From the NCBI RefSeq assembly GCF_001612745.1, contig NZ_BDBA01000039.1, positions 1-41,280 of the forward strand: a stretch of DNA of 41,280 bases, written 5' to 3'. Made by a program: the position numbers and the translations under genes. The notes beneath the pieces were generated by a model, which saw only the letters and a list, made by a program, of their open reading frames with translations, did not search any database and had not been told where the DNA came from. Shown piece by piece: positions 24,503-34,834 of the stretch. Source of the stretch: Nocardia amamiensis NBRC 102102. GTDB taxonomy: Bacteria > Actinomycetota > Actinomycetes > Mycobacteriales > Mycobacteriaceae. Within the stretch, counting starts at the first letter, position 1; every line of letters begins with the position of its first letter.

Positions 24503-25450
24503 TCAGTCGTTCGCGTGCAGGTCGGCGTTGAGCTCGATGCCGGTGCCCTTGCGGGGGACCACCTCGACCGCGCCGGTGGTGGAGTTGCGGCGGAACAAGA
24601 GGTTGTCGCGGCCCGACAGTTCGGCGGCCTTGACCTTGGTGCCGTCCGGGGTGGTGACCTTGGTGCCCGCGGTGAGGTAGAGGCCCGCCTCCACGACGCA
24701 GTCGTTGCCGAGGGGGATGCCGAGGCCGGAGTTCGCGCCGAGCAGCGAGCGTTCGCCGATGGAGATCACGGTGGTGCCGCCGCCGGAGAGTGTGCCCATG
24801 GTGGACGCGCCGCCGCCGATGTCGGAGCCGTCGCCGACTACGACGCCCGCGGAGATGCGGCCCTCGACCATGGAGGCGCCGAGAGTGCCCGCGTTGAAGT
24901 TCACAAAGCCCTCGTGCATGACCGTGGTGCCGGAGGCCAGGTGTGCGCCGAGGCGGACCCGGTCGGCGTCGCCGATGCGCACGCCCGATGGCAGCACATA
25001 GTCGACCATGCGCGGGAACTTGTCGACGCTGTACACCGTGACCGGGCCGCGAGCGCGCAGCTTGGCGCGAGTGGCCTCGAAGCCCTCCACAGCGGCGGGG
25101 CCGTGGTTGGTCCACACTACGTTGGTCAACAGGCCGAACTGGCCGTCCAGGCTCACCTCGTGCGGCTTGACCAGGCGATGCGAGAGCAGGTGCAGGCGCA
25201 GGTAGACGTCGTGCGCGTCGACCGGGGCGGCGGACAGGTCGGCGACGGTGGTCTGCACCGCGATCACGTCGACCCCGCGGGCGTCGTCGAAGCCGAGCAG
25301 CGCCGCGTACTCGGCGGGCGCCTCGTCCAGTCGCTTGGTGCCGGTCTCGGAGAACTCGCCCAGCTGCGGGTTCGGGTACCACGTGTCCAGCACGGTCCCG
25401 TCCGCGGTCACGTTGGCGATACCGACTGCTGCTGCTCCCTGGATGCTCAC
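24503..25450 (-). CDS. dapD: 2,3,4,5-tetrahydropyridine-2,6-dicarboxylate N-succinyltransferase DapD
   Basis: Transfers succinyl from succinyl-CoA to tetrahydrodipicolinate in diaminopimelate/lysine synthesis. The 315-aa trimeric left-handed beta-helix enzyme is of the actinobacterial DapD type (317 aa in M. tuberculosis). Blocks [61 protein letters not shown] and [20 protein letters not shown] match nearly residue for residue; hexapeptide repeats are visible from about residue 165 on. The GTG start at 25450 follows a TAACCT box by eight bases. DapC and DapE of the same pathway are also in the window; in mycobacteria dapE is the immediate divergent neighbour, but here a MarR/oxidoreductase pair intervenes. 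Confidence 0.95.
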   Translation of the reverse strand: MSIQGAAAVGIANVTADGTVLDTWYPNPQLGEFSETGTKRLDEAPAEYAALLGFDDARGVDVIAVQTTVADLSAAPVDAHDVYLRLHLLSHRLVKPHEVSLDGQFGLLTNVVWTNHGPAAVEGFEATRAKLRARGPVTVYSVDKFPRMVDYVLPSGVRIGDADRVRLGAHLASGTTVMHEGFVNFNAGTLGASMVEGRISAGVVVGDGSDIGGGASTMGTLSGGGTTVISIGERSLLGANSGLGIPLGNDCVVEAGLYLTAGTKVTTPDGTKVKAAELSGRDNLLFRRNSTTGAVEVVPRKGTGIELNADLHAND

Positions 25451-25634
25451 GTCACTAGAGGTTACCCACCCGAGGCGAACGAGTGTGCGGGTGCTCCGGG
25501 CCGCACGCTCCCTTCGCCCGCCCTGCCGAGGCGCATGGCCGGTCTGCCGAATGTCCGCGTCGCAACCCGGAGGAGACGCCGCGGCGTTGAACGAACCGTG
25601 GCGTTGCGACCACTCCGGGGCGTTGTACGGCTTG

Positions 25635-26090
25635 TCACTTGGTGTGGGATGTGGATGTCTGCTCGACGAGGGTGGCGGTGGCGCGGTCGAGGAATTCGCA
25701 GAACTGCTGGTGCTCCTCGGGGGTGAAGCGGTCGGTGAGGGCGCGTTCGAGCACGATGACTTCCTGGTAGGCGCGCTCGAGCAGGTCACAGCCCGCTGGC
25801 GTGAGGCCGGCGATCATGACTTTGGCATGCACCGGGGACGGATTCCGGTCGATGAGTCCCTTGTTCTGCATCCCAGCCAGGACGGTGGCCATGCTCTGCT
25901 GGGTGACCCCGCAGGCGCGGGCCAGTTGAGCGCCGGACATGTCGTCCTCGCGCGACAGGGTCAGCAGCACGGCGTACTGGATCATGGTCAGCCCGTAAGC
26001 GCGCAGCACCGTCTCGTGATGGCCCATCAGCGCCTGTTCGGCGCGACGGATCCGGGTGCATACGTACTCCTCGACAGGCACGTCCGTCAT
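25635..26090 (-). CDS. MarR family transcriptional regulator
   Basis: A 151-aa winged-helix repressor. Winged-HTH core: [40 protein letters not shown] (recognition helix) and [17 protein letters not shown] (wing), with flanking helices for dimerisation. Cys11 (YVCTRIRR) and the Cys in RACGV could be redox-sensing, but neither lies at the classical OhrR position with certainty. It is divergent from a quinone-oxidoreductase-like gene; overlapping palindromes lie between them, so it most likely represses both. AAGG lies close before the ATG at 26090. Confidence 0.87.
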   Translation of the reverse strand: MTDVPVEEYVCTRIRRAEQALMGHHETVLRAYGLTMIQYAVLLTLSREDDMSGAQLARACGVTQQSMATVLAGMQNKGLIDRNPSPVHAKVMIAGLTPAGCDLLERAYQEVIVLERALTDRFTPEEHQQFCEFLDRATATLVEQTSTSHTK

Positions 26091-26136
26091 GACACAACCT
26101 TCTAAGTTGACTCAGGTATTTGATAATGCTTTAGTT

Positions 26137-26155
26137 CCTGTATCAGGATACTGAT
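26137..26155. promoter_or_regulatory. Overlapping palindromes, candidate MarR operator
   Basis: CCTG-TAT-CAGG (26137-26147) overlaps ATCAG-GATA-CTGAT (26142-26155) in the AT-rich 87-bp space between the divergent marR and oxidoreductase genes. Position and size suit a MarR dimer; arms are short, so this is tentative. Confidence 0.35.
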
Positions 26156-26177
26156 TCAAGACAAAGGGTTGTATGTG

Positions 26178-27119
26178 ATGAAGGCTGTTGTTCTGGACAC
26201 CGACGATCAGTTCCGGCTCTCGGAGATGCCCGAACCCGTAGCCGGTCCGGGCGAGGTCGCGATCCACGTCTCCTACGCGGGCGTGCAGTACGGCGATGTG
26301 CTGGTGCGTGCGGGTCATTTCCCGATCCCGCGCCCCTTCGTGCCGGGTTTCGAAGCCGCCGGTGAGATCGTCGCGGTCGGTGACGGTGTGGACGAGGCGC
26401 GGATCGGTGAGCAGGTCACCGCGTTGATCGGCGGGGGTGGTTACGCCGAAGTGGTGACCGCACCCGCGGTGCTTGCGATCAATGCCGCCGGAGTCGGCCT
26501 GCGTGACGCCGCCGGGTTCGGGTGGGTCGCGCCGACCGCGTACGACCTGATCAACACTGTCGCCAGGGTGCAGGGCGCGGACAGTGTGCTGATCCACGCG
26601 GCCGCCGGTGGCGTCGGCTCGCTGGCCGTGCAGTTCGCTGCTGCCGCCGGTGCGGAGCGGATCGTCGGGGTGGTCGGTGATGCCGGTCAGGTCGATTACG
26701 CCCGCCGTTTCGGCTACCACGAGGTGCTGGTCCGGGAGCAGTTTCCCGATGGTGACGAGAAGTTCGATGTGATCCTGGATCCGATCGGCGGCCCAACCCG
26801 CGTCACGAATCTGGCGCGGTTGGCTCCGCACGGCCGGATCGTGGTCTACGGCAACATCGCGACCTTCGAACCGGTCACCGTGTCGGCCAACGACCTGCTG
26901 ATGCAGGGGCAGTCTCTGCTGACCTACAACAGCAACCTGGCCAGCCAGACCCACCCGCAGCGGTTGGCAGACAGCGCCGCTCACGCCATGGCGATGGTGG
27001 CCGATGGGTCGGTGCGCATCGACGTCACCGCCGAATACGCCCTCGCCGACGTCGAGACCGCAATCTCGAACCTGGCCGCAGGAGCGACCAGCGGCAAGAG
27101 CATCGTCCGCATCGGGTGA
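26178..27119 (+). CDS. Quinone oxidoreductase-like NAD(P)H-dependent zinc-free MDR protein
   Basis: A 313-aa medium-chain dehydrogenase/reductase of the quinone oxidoreductase subgroup. N-terminal GroES-like part: [20 protein letters not shown], then [18 protein letters not shown] and [19 protein letters not shown]. The Rossmann part has [19 protein letters not shown], the dinucleotide-binding motif. The catalytic zinc-ligand Cys of alcohol dehydrogenases is absent (YAGVQYGD in its place) and there is no structural zinc Cys cluster, fitting QOR. AAAGGG precedes the ATG at 26178 by nine bases. It is probably induced by quinones or electrophiles via the divergent MarR. Confidence 0.88.
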   Translation: MKAVVLDTDDQFRLSEMPEPVAGPGEVAIHVSYAGVQYGDVLVRAGHFPIPRPFVPGFEAAGEIVAVGDGVDEARIGEQVTALIGGGGYAEVVTAPAVLAINAAGVGLRDAAGFGWVAPTAYDLINTVARVQGADSVLIHAAAGGVGSLAVQFAAAAGAERIVGVVGDAGQVDYARRFGYHEVLVREQFPDGDEKFDVILDPIGGPTRVTNLARLAPHGRIVVYGNIATFEPVTVSANDLLMQGQSLLTYNSNLASQTHPQRLADSAAHAMAMVADGSVRIDVTAEYALADVETAISNLAAGATSGKSIVRIG

Positions 27120-27402
27120 GTTCCGGTCGCCGATCCGGCGGGGACCGCCGTCGCGGTACCCGCCGGATCCGCGACCACGCTGCCAGCGCATCCGAGAGAC
27201 GACGCCAGTTGCCGGCGGATGTCCGAGCGCTCGCCGCCAGCAGAAGCCGCGACGCGGAGATGACAGCCCAGACCTTCGTCGGACGAGCTCGGCCCGGCAG
27301 ACAGCAATACCAGCTGCACCGAAGAGGAGAAGTGTGTCCCCAATCCCAGCGTCGAGACGTGGTGCGCGGGCGCGGCTGGGCGACCGCCGTAGGGTGAAGG
27401 GC

Positions 27403-28506
27403 GTGACCATCGACCTGCATGCCGACCCGATCACGCTGACCGCCGCACTCGTCGACATACCGAGCGTTTCGCTCGGCGAGGCGGCCATCGCCGATGTGGT
27501 GGAGCGGGCGCTGCGGGAGCAGACGGTGGGGTTCGAGGTGCTGCGGCACGGGAACGTGGTGCTGGCGCGCACGAATCGCGGGCTGCCGACCCGGGTGATC
27601 CTGGCCGGGCACCTGGACACCGTGCCGATCGCCGACAACGTGCCCAGCCGCTTCGCCATGAACCCGGCGGGCGAGCAGGTGCTCTACGGCTGCGGCACGG
27701 TGGACATGAAATCCGGCGACGCGGTGTTTCTGCACCTGGCCGCGACGGTCGCCGATCCGGTGCACGATCTGACCCTGATCTTCTACGACGGTGAGGAGAT
27801 CGCCGCGGAGTTCAACGGGCTCGGCCACATCGAACGTGATCTGCCCGGCTGGCTCACCGGCGATCTCGCGGTGCTCGGCGAACCGTCCGCCGGTTGGATC
27901 GAAGCGGGTTGCCAAGGCACGCTGCGGGTTCGGCTCGGCACCTCGGGCGTGCGGGCACATTCGGCGCGAGCCTGGCTGGGCGACAACGCGATTCACCGAT
28001 TGGCTCCGATCCTGCAACGGCTGGCCGAGTACCGTGCGCGTGAGGTCGACATCGACGGCTGCGTCTATCGCGAGGGGCTGTCCGCGGTTCGCGTCGCCGG
28101 CGGCGTGGCGGGCAATGTGGTGCCGGATGCCGCCGAGGTGGACGTCAACTTCCGTTTCGCACCCGACCGCACCGTGGACCAAGCCGTCGAGCACGTACGC
28201 GAGGTCTTCGATGGTCTCGAACTCTCCTTCGACGTGACCGATTCCGCACCCGGCGCGCTGCCCGGCCTGACCGCCCCGGCCGCCAAGGACCTCATCGCCT
28301 CGGTGCAGCGGCACGGTGGCGGCGGCGTGCGCGCCAAATACGGCTGGACCGACGTCTCCCGGTTCGCCGCCCGCGGCATCCCCGCGGTCAACTTCGGTCC
28401 CGGCGACCCCAACCTCGCGCACAAGCGCGACGAGCACGTCCCGGTCGACCAGATCACCGCGGTCACCGCCATGCTGCGCAGCTACCTGACCGGCGCTCCG
28501 GCCTGA
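27403..28506 (+). CDS. dapE: Succinyl-diaminopimelate desuccinylase DapE
   Basis: A dinuclear zinc M20-family amidohydrolase that releases succinate from N-succinyl-LL-diaminopimelate, the step after DapC. The 367-aa product shows metal motifs GHLDTVP (His and Asp), the bridging-Asp segment [10 protein letters not shown], the catalytic Glu in [10 protein letters not shown] and a late zinc ligand in the [16 protein letters not shown] block. The dimerisation (lid) domain lies between, around [14 protein letters not shown]. The GTG at 27403 is seven bases after TAGGGT, which supports a leaderless start; a GTG at 27394 overlaps that box. The 280 bases upstream (27120-27402) hold no evident gene. 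Confidence 0.93.
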   Translation: MTIDLHADPITLTAALVDIPSVSLGEAAIADVVERALREQTVGFEVLRHGNVVLARTNRGLPTRVILAGHLDTVPIADNVPSRFAMNPAGEQVLYGCGTVDMKSGDAVFLHLAATVADPVHDLTLIFYDGEEIAAEFNGLGHIERDLPGWLTGDLAVLGEPSAGWIEAGCQGTLRVRLGTSGVRAHSARAWLGDNAIHRLAPILQRLAEYRAREVDIDGCVYREGLSAVRVAGGVAGNVVPDAAEVDVNFRFAPDRTVDQAVEHVREVFDGLELSFDVTDSAPGALPGLTAPAAKDLIASVQRHGGGGVRAKYGWTDVSRFAARGIPAVNFGPGDPNLAHKRDEHVPVDQITAVTAMLRSYLTGAPA

Positions 28507-28722
28507 GCGACGACCGGACTTCGGTCAGCTTCTCGGCGGCAGGAACCGATGCAGCGCGAGGGCGTCGTCGACCTGCTGCGGTACCCGACGCTCGCGCTGC
28601 CGGCGCGCCGCTGAACGCGCAGATTGCGGATGCCTCTCGCCCTCGCTGCGCCCGGCTGAACACCGGACGACTTCTCACGTGCAGCCAGTGTGTGATCGTT
28701 TCCGGACGGTAGCGTGGATCGC

Positions 28723-29528
<806 letters not shown>

Positions 29529-29532
<4 letters not shown>

Positions 29533-30086
29533 ACGACCAGCCCTTCGCAGTCTGCGTGTATTGCTCGGCGAGCACCACTGACCCGGACCACCTCTCGCTG
29601 GCCGCTCGGGTGGGCACCGAGATCGCCCGGCGCGGGTGGCAATTGGTGTCCGGCGGCGGTCACGTGTCGATGATGGGCGCGGTGGCCACCGCGGCACGCG
29701 CCGGTGGCGCGAAGACGATCGGCGTCATCCCGAAGCATCTGGTGCACCGCGAGGTCGCGGACGTCGACGCCGACGAGCTCGTGGTCACCGACACGATGCG
29801 CCAGCGCAAGCAGGTGATGGAGGACCGTGCCGACGCCTTCCTCACCCTGCCCGGCGGCATCGGCACACTGGAGGAGTTCTTCGAGACCTGGACCGGCGGC
29901 TATCTGGGACAGCATGAGAAGCCGGTTATTGTGCTGGATCCCAATGGATTCTTTCGCGGCTTGTTCTCCTGGCTGGATGAATTGTACGAACGGAAGTTCG
30001 TGCCCCAGACAGCGTTGTCCCGGATTACCGTGGTGACCGATCTCCCGTCCGCCTTCGCGGCACTGGAGGCGCCGCGTACCGCTTGA
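29529..30086 (+). CDS. LOG-family phosphoribohydrolase, Rv1205-like
   Basis: A 185-aa short LOG protein, equivalent in position to Rv1205 of M. tuberculosis, which releases cytokinins from their riboside 5'-monophosphates. The motifs VCVYCSAST, SGGGHVSMMGAVA, MRQRKQVMEDRADAFL and LPGGIGTLEEFFE are canonical, the last with the catalytic Arg/Glu environment (RQRK, EEF). GGAGGAC lies before a double GTG; the second GTG (29529) overlaps the upstream TGA as GTGA and is chosen, the first (29526) would add one residue. It directly precedes fadD6, as in mycobacteria. The tandem with a long LOG form may form a hetero-oligomer or reflect different substrates. Confidence 0.9.
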
Positions 30087-30103
30087 CGAGGAGAACTGAA
30101 GAC

Positions 30104-31873
30104 GTGAGCAGCGACGCACGCTCGACGGTGAGCCTGGCCGATATCGTCCGCAATCTGCCCGCCATCGCACTCGACGTGCCGCGCATGCTGCGCAACGCGC
30201 GGGGGATTCTGGTGAAGCCGGAGTCCAGGTCCTCGATCGGGCTGTACTTCCAGCGCAGCGCGCATCGTCATCCGGATCGTCCGTTCCTGCGGTTCGAGGG
30301 CGCGACATACACCTACGGCGAGGCCAATGCCCAGGTGAACCGCTATGCGAGCGTGCTGGCGGAGCGCGGTGTGCGGCGCGGCGACGTGGTCGGCGTGCTG
30401 ATGACCAACCGGCCGGAGACGATGTTCGTCGTGCTGGCCACGGTGAAACTCGGCGCTACCGCCGGCCTGCTCAACCACCACCAGCGCGACCGCGTGCTCG
30501 CCCACAGCTTCGGCTTGCTCGGCAGTGCGCTGAACGTGGTCGGCGTGGAATGCGCGGAGGCGATCGGCTCGCTGCCCGAGCCGCTCGACAACATCCTGCC
30601 TGCCGACGAACTGCATCGGGCGGCCGAGAGCGCCGACGACACCGACCCGCCGAGTTGCGCCGAGGTGACCGCGCGCGAGCGCGCGTTCCTCATCTTCACC
30701 TCGGGCACCACGGGCCTGCCGAAGGCCAGCGTGATGACCCATCTGCGCTGGGCCAAGTGCATGGCCGGGATGGGCGGTCTCGGCATTCGGCTGCGCGGCG
30801 ACGACACCCTGTACTGCTGCCTGCCGCTCTATCACAACAACGCGGTGACCGTCGCGTTGTCGGCGGTGCTCGCCTCCGGCGGCGCGTTCGCCCTCGGGCG
30901 GGGCTTCTCCGCGTCGCGGTTCTGGGACGAGGTCATTCGTGAGCAGGCGACGGCCTTCATCTACATCGGCGAGTTGTGCCGCTACCTGCTCAATCAGCCG
31001 GCCAAACCGACAGATCGGCAGCATCTTGTCCGGCTCGTCGTCGGCAACGGACTGCGCCCAGAACTGTGGGAAGAGTTCGAAACGCGCTTCGGCATCGAGC
31101 GGATCGTGGAGTTCTACGGGGCGAGCGAGGCGAATACCGGGTTCGCCAACGTCTTCGGCGTCGACCGCACCGCGGGGTTCAACCCACTTCCGTATGCCGT
31201 GGTGGAGTACGACGACGAGACCGGAAAGGCCAAGCGGGACAACAACGGGCGGCTGCGCCGGGTGGGCACCGGCGGCGTCGGGCTGCTGCTGGCCAAAGTG
31301 ACCGACCGTGTCCCGTTCGACGGTTACACCGACAAGGCCGCCTCCGAGGCCACGCTCGTGCGCGACGGTTTCGAGCCGGGCGACGTCTGGTTCGACACCG
31401 GCGATCTGGTGTGCGATCAGGGCTGGCATCACGTCGCGTTCGTGGACCGGCTCGGCGACACGTTCCGCTGGAAGGGCGAGAACGTGGCGACCACCGAGGT
31501 GGAGCGCGCTCTCAGCAAGGCGGAGCCGATCGCCCAAGCCGTGGTCTACGGCGTGGACATCCCCGGAACCGACGGCAAGGCGGGCATGGCCGCCGTGACG
31601 CTGCACCCCGGCGCCGAGTTCGACCCGGCCGCGCTGGCGAAGCTGGCCTACGAACAGCTCCCCGGATATGCCGTCCCCCTGTTCGTCCGCGTCGTCCCCG
31701 AACTGGAACACACTTCCACGTTCAAAAGCCGCAAGGTCGAACTTCGCAAGCAGGGCTACACCCCGGACCCGGACAGCACGCTGTATGTCCTCGCCGGACG
31801 CACCGAGGGCTACGTCCCCGCCTACGACGGCTACCCCGCCGACGTCGCCGCGGGCCGAGCCCCCCGAAACTGA
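30104..31873 (+). CDS. fadD6: Long-chain acyl-CoA synthetase FadD6
   Basis: A 589-aa enzyme of the FATP/very-long-chain acyl-CoA synthetase type, position and length matching Rv1206 (597 aa). Motifs: P-loop FTSGTTGLPKASVMTHLRW, EFYGASEANTGF (A5), DVWFDTGDLV (A7), DRLGDTFRWKGENVATTEVE (A8, the FATP-specific form) and TFKSRKVELRKQGY near the C-terminus. These activate fatty acids coupled to uptake across the membrane. The GTG at 30104 has GAGGAGAA eight bases upstream; a TTG at 30083 overlaps the LOG gene. It follows the LOG gene by 17 bases and is likely in its operon. Confidence 0.92.
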   Translation: MSSDARSTVSLADIVRNLPAIALDVPRMLRNARGILVKPESRSSIGLYFQRSAHRHPDRPFLRFEGATYTYGEANAQVNRYASVLAERGVRRGDVVGVLMTNRPETMFVVLATVKLGATAGLLNHHQRDRVLAHSFGLLGSALNVVGVECAEAIGSLPEPLDNILPADELHRAAESADDTDPPSCAEVTARERAFLIFTSGTTGLPKASVMTHLRWAKCMAGMGGLGIRLRGDDTLYCCLPLYHNNAVTVALSAVLASGGAFALGRGFSASRFWDEVIREQATAFIYIGELCRYLLNQPAKPTDRQHLVRLVVGNGLRPELWEEFETRFGIERIVEFYGASEANTGFANVFGVDRTAGFNPLPYAVVEYDDETGKAKRDNNGRLRRVGTGGVGLLLAKVTDRVPFDGYTDKAASEATLVRDGFEPGDVWFDTGDLVCDQGWHHVAFVDRLGDTFRWKGENVATTEVERALSKAEPIAQAVVYGVDIPGTDGKAGMAAVTLHPGAEFDPAALAKLAYEQLPGYAVPLFVRVVPELEHTSTFKSRKVELRKQGYTPDPDSTLYVLAGRTEGYVPAYDGYPADVAAGRAPRN

Positions 31874-31900
31874 CGACGCCCCCCAACTAGAGTCGTCTCC

Positions 31901-32785
31901 ATGTCGATCTCGATTCCGGCGCGGTTTCCCACGCTGTGCGGGCGACCGGTGGCGACGGATCGAGCGCTGGTGATGGCGATCGTGAATCGCACGCCGGACT
32001 CGTTCTACGACCGCGGCGCCACCTTCACCGACGCGGCGGCCATGGACGCCGTCGCGCGGGCGGTGGACGAGGGCGCCGACCTGGTCGACATCGGCGGAGT
32101 GAAGGCGGGGCCCGGAGACCTGGTCGACGCGGCCGAGGAGACGCGCCGGGTGGTGCCGTTCGTCGCGGCAATCCGCGCGCAATACCCCGAGCTACTGATC
32201 AGCATCGACACCTGGCGCGCCGAGGTGGCGTCGGCCGCGCTGCGGGAGGGCGCGGATCTGATCAACGACACCTGGGCGGGGGCCGACCCGGAGCTGGTCC
32301 CGGTGGCGGCGGCGCACGGCGCGGGCGTGGTGTGCAGCCACACCGGTGGCGCGGTGCCGCGCACCAGGCCGCATCGGGTGCGCTACGCCGACGTGGTGAA
32401 CGAGGTCACCGAAACGGTGGTACGCGCGGCCGAGAACGCGCTCGCGGCGGGCGTGAACGAAGATTCGATTTTGATCGATCCGACCCATGATTTCGGTAAG
32501 AACACCTATCACGGGCTCGAACTGTTGCGCGGAATCGACGTTCTTGTAAAAACCGGATGGCCAGTCTTGATGGCGCTGAGCAACAAGGATTTCATCGGGG
32601 AGACTTTAGGTGTCGGTCTTTCCGAGCGGCTGGAGGGCACGTTGGCGGCAACAGCATGGTCGGCGTCGGCCGGCGCCCGAGTCTTTCGTGTCCACGAAGT
32701 CGCCGCGACCCGGCGGGTCGTGGACATGATCGCCGCGATCCAGGGCATCCGGCCCCCCGCACGAACCTTGCGAGGTCTGGTATGA
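31901..32785 (+). CDS. folP2: Dihydropteroate synthase homologue FolP2
   Basis: A 294-aa TIM-barrel protein of the dihydropteroate synthase family, corresponding to Rv1207. VMAIVNRTPDSFYDRG is the pterin-site loop 1. The second DHPS loop, usually G-G-E-S-T-R-P-G, reads DIGGVKAGPGD, lacking the Ser-Thr-Arg that contacts pyrophosphate; the later S-R-K motif reads SNKDFIGE, without the Arg. The usual folate-making activity is therefore doubtful, in line with reports that mycobacterial FolP2 lacks it. It overlaps gpgS by four bases (ATGA), which points to a role in methylglucose lipopolysaccharide metabolism. TAGAGT lies seven bases before the ATG. Confidence 0.9.
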   Translation: MSISIPARFPTLCGRPVATDRALVMAIVNRTPDSFYDRGATFTDAAAMDAVARAVDEGADLVDIGGVKAGPGDLVDAAEETRRVVPFVAAIRAQYPELLISIDTWRAEVASAALREGADLINDTWAGADPELVPVAAAHGAGVVCSHTGGAVPRTRPHRVRYADVVNEVTETVVRAAENALAAGVNEDSILIDPTHDFGKNTYHGLELLRGIDVLVKTGWPVLMALSNKDFIGETLGVGLSERLEGTLAATAWSASAGARVFRVHEVAATRRVVDMIAAIQGIRPPARTLRGLV

Positions 32786-33720
32786 CATTCCAACCCTTCG
32801 AGCCCGCCTGGGCGACGACCAATACTTGGGACACCCCGAACTGGACGGTGGACGAGCTCGTCGCCGCCAAAGCCGGACGCACCGTGTCGGTGGTGCTGCC
32901 CGCATTGAACGAAGAGCGGACCGTGGCCGACGTGGTGGCCAGCATCCGGCCGCTGCTCGGCACGCTGGTCGACGAGCTGGTCGTGCTCGATTCCGGTTCG
33001 ACCGACGCCACCGCGGAGCGGGCTCGCGCGGCCGGCGCCGAGGTGATCAGCCGCGAGCAGGCGGTGCCCGAGCTGGAGCCGGTCCCCGGCAAGGGCGAGG
33101 TGCTGTGGCGCTCGCTGGCGGTGACCAGCGGCGACCTCATCGCCTTCGTCGACTCCGATCTGATCGACCCCGACCCGGCCTTCGTGCCGAAATTGCTCGG
33201 ACCGCTGCTCACGATCCACGATATGCACCTGGCCAAGGCCTACTACCGCAGGCCGCTGCGGCAGGGCGGCGCGGTGGACGCGCACGGCGGCGGACGGGTC
33301 ACCGAGCTGGTCGCGCGCCCGCTGCTCGCGGCGCTGCGGCCCGAACTGTCGCAGGTCTTGCAGCCCCTGGGCGGCGAGTACGCGGGCTCCAGGGAGTTGC
33401 TCACCTCGGTGCCGTTCGCGCCGGGCTACGGCGTGGAGATCGGACTGCTGCTCGACACCTACGACCGGCTCGGGATGTCCGCGATCGGCCAGGTCAATCT
33501 GGGCGTTCGCACGCATCGGAACCGGCCGCTGGCCGATCTCGGCGTGATGAGCCGCCAGATCCTCGGCACGGTGCTCGGCCGTAGCGGGGTCCAGGACTCC
33601 GGGGCGGCACTGACCCAATTCCCGCTGATCGGCGATGAATTCACCGCGCACAGCACCGAAGTGTCGCTGATCGATCGCCCGCCGATGAACACACTGCGGC
33701 CCGCGTGGGCGGCGGCCTGA
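32782..33720 (+). CDS. gpgS: Glucosyl-3-phosphoglycerate synthase GpgS
   Basis: A GT81-family glucosyltransferase that joins glucose from UDP-glucose to 3-phosphoglycerate, the first step of methylglucose lipopolysaccharide synthesis. The 312-aa product has the GT-A fold: VVLPALNEERTVADVVASI, ELVVLDSGSTDATAE, the metal-binding D-S-D in FVDSDLIDPDPAF, GGEYAGSRELL and FAPGYGVEIGLL, with His in LGVRTHRNRPL as the third metal ligand. The ATG overlaps the folP2 TGA; the same pair is adjacent in mycobacteria. The usual length is ~324 aa. Confidence 0.94.
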   Translation: MTFQPFEPAWATTNTWDTPNWTVDELVAAKAGRTVSVVLPALNEERTVADVVASIRPLLGTLVDELVVLDSGSTDATAERARAAGAEVISREQAVPELEPVPGKGEVLWRSLAVTSGDLIAFVDSDLIDPDPAFVPKLLGPLLTIHDMHLAKAYYRRPLRQGGAVDAHGGGRVTELVARPLLAALRPELSQVLQPLGGEYAGSRELLTSVPFAPGYGVEIGLLLDTYDRLGMSAIGQVNLGVRTHRNRPLADLGVMSRQILGTVLGRSGVQDSGAALTQFPLIGDEFTAHSTEVSLIDRPPMNTLRPAWAAA

Positions 33721-33784
33721 GCGTCCGCGATCCGCTATCGGATCCCCGCCCGCCGGCAACGCCGGAAGTGCCCGGGTTCGGGGG

Positions 33785-34117
33785 TCAGGACCCCTTGGCC
33801 CGCGGGTCGCGCATGTACCCGGCTTCGATCAGGGTGCGGAAGGCCGCGTTCTTGTAGACGCATTCCGAGGGCTCACAGATCCGGTGGCGCTGCATGAGTT
33901 CGTGTGCCTCCGCCACGGTCAACGGCTCGGTGGGCAGTTGCTGCGGCCGACCGATCGGGCAGGTCGGCAGCCGGGGGGCGACCTGCTCCGCGATCCCGTG
34001 CTCAGCGACGCCGACTCGGCGCCGCCGGGTCGCCGGACCGTGCAGCAGACCGATGGTGGCGACCAGACTCGCGGCGCCGGCGAGCGAACAGAGAACGGCG
34101 ATCTGGGTGGCGGTCAC
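33785..34117 (-). CDS. Membrane-anchored Cys-x4-Cys domain protein, copy B
   Basis: A 110-aa protein with one N-terminal transmembrane helix (IAVLCSLAGAASLVATIGLL, about residues 5-24) and a C-terminal domain PLTVAEAHELMQRHRIC through TLIEAGYMRDP, matching the end of the soluble protein at 21317-21634. The two Cys are spaced C-x4-C. The domain would face the cytosol or periplasm depending on orientation; the Arg-rich stretch (ATRRRRVG) right after the helix suggests it stays inside. The GTG at 34117 follows GAGAGGAGAAAG. A 13-bp motif 78 bases upstream also precedes the next membrane protein gene. Function unknown. Confidence 0.6.
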   Translation of the reverse strand: MTATQIAVLCSLAGAASLVATIGLLHGPATRRRRVGVAEHGIAEQVAPRLPTCPIGRPQQLPTEPLTVAEAHELMQRHRICEPSECVYKNAAFRTLIEAGYMRDPRAKGS

Positions 34118-34194
34118 GGCGCTTTCTCCTCTCGGTGGGGCGGGCCGGGCAGAGCGTGGCGGGGCCGAAGCGCAACGCACCGTCACCTGGTCTA

Positions 34195-34207
34195 GTTAAC
34201 TTTCAGC
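34195..34207 (-). promoter_or_regulatory. Shared upstream motif GCTGAAAGTTAAC
   Basis: On the minus strand GCTGAAAGTTAAC lies 78 bases before the start of the small membrane protein at 34117. GCTGAAAGATAAC, differing at one base, precedes the second small membrane protein at 35299. It could contain a -10 (TTAACT or similar) or be an operator. Confidence 0.35.
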
Positions 34208-34429
34208 AAATCAAGTGTGGGCCGAACGGTCACGGCGTGCAAGGGGGAGATGAGCGCGCTCACGCGACCGGCTGGCTTGGCGGGGGTATTCCCGGCGAAT
34301 CAGGATCCAATCCGCTTCGTGCGAGGAGACTTCGAGCGCCTCGGCGGCGGATGGGACCGTAGGTGCGGACGGGCGGACGCGCCGCCGCGCTCGGCCGGAA
34401 TCCGAGCGGCATGGAGCTGGTCGTCGCTC

Positions 34430-34800
34430 CGGAGTCCATGATCGGATCCAGTCCGACCGGACCCGGGCGAGCTGGTCTTCAGTGACTCCGGAGTCCCGGG
34501 GTGAACCGGGGACGCCGACCAAGCCGATTCGCAGGAAGGTCAGTGCCGTGGCCGCGGCTGGTGCGTCGAACTCGTCATCCTGAGTGAGCACGCAGACCCG
34601 GTGCGCACGTCGATCTGCCCGGCTTGCCGCTCGGTGCGCAGATAACGGTGCGGCCGGTCCGCCACGATCTGCCAACCCGACCGTGAGCCGGTCGGCGTCG
34701 GCGTAGCCGAACCGGTCGATGCGTGCCAGCGCGACGGACTGGTGCCACCAGGAGGTGGTCTCCTTCCGAGCGGCGTCTGGCCGGAGCGTCAGGGCCGAGA
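34430..34800 (-). pseudogene. Frameshifted gene remnant
   Basis: Read on the minus strand, coding-like, high-GC3 sequence changes frame twice. One frame gives TTSWWHQSVALARIDRFGY and ADADRLTV; near 34675-34682 the sense moves to a second frame (GWQIVADRPHRYLRTERQAG); near 34585-34600 it returns to the first (CVLTQDDEFDAPAAATAL, then TFLRIGLVGVP). The joined protein would make sense, but no uninterrupted frame or good start exists. I do not recognise the family. Sequencing error or decay are both possible. Confidence 0.35.
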
Positions 34801-34834
34801 CGGACGGCGAGTTCCGCCGTACCGTCGGCCTGGG

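Noticed and set aside
26112..27659. 515-aa minus-strand frame opposite the quinone oxidoreductase and dapE
   Set aside because: Mirror image of genes with clear motifs; His/Asp/Arg-rich composition typical of antisense shadows.
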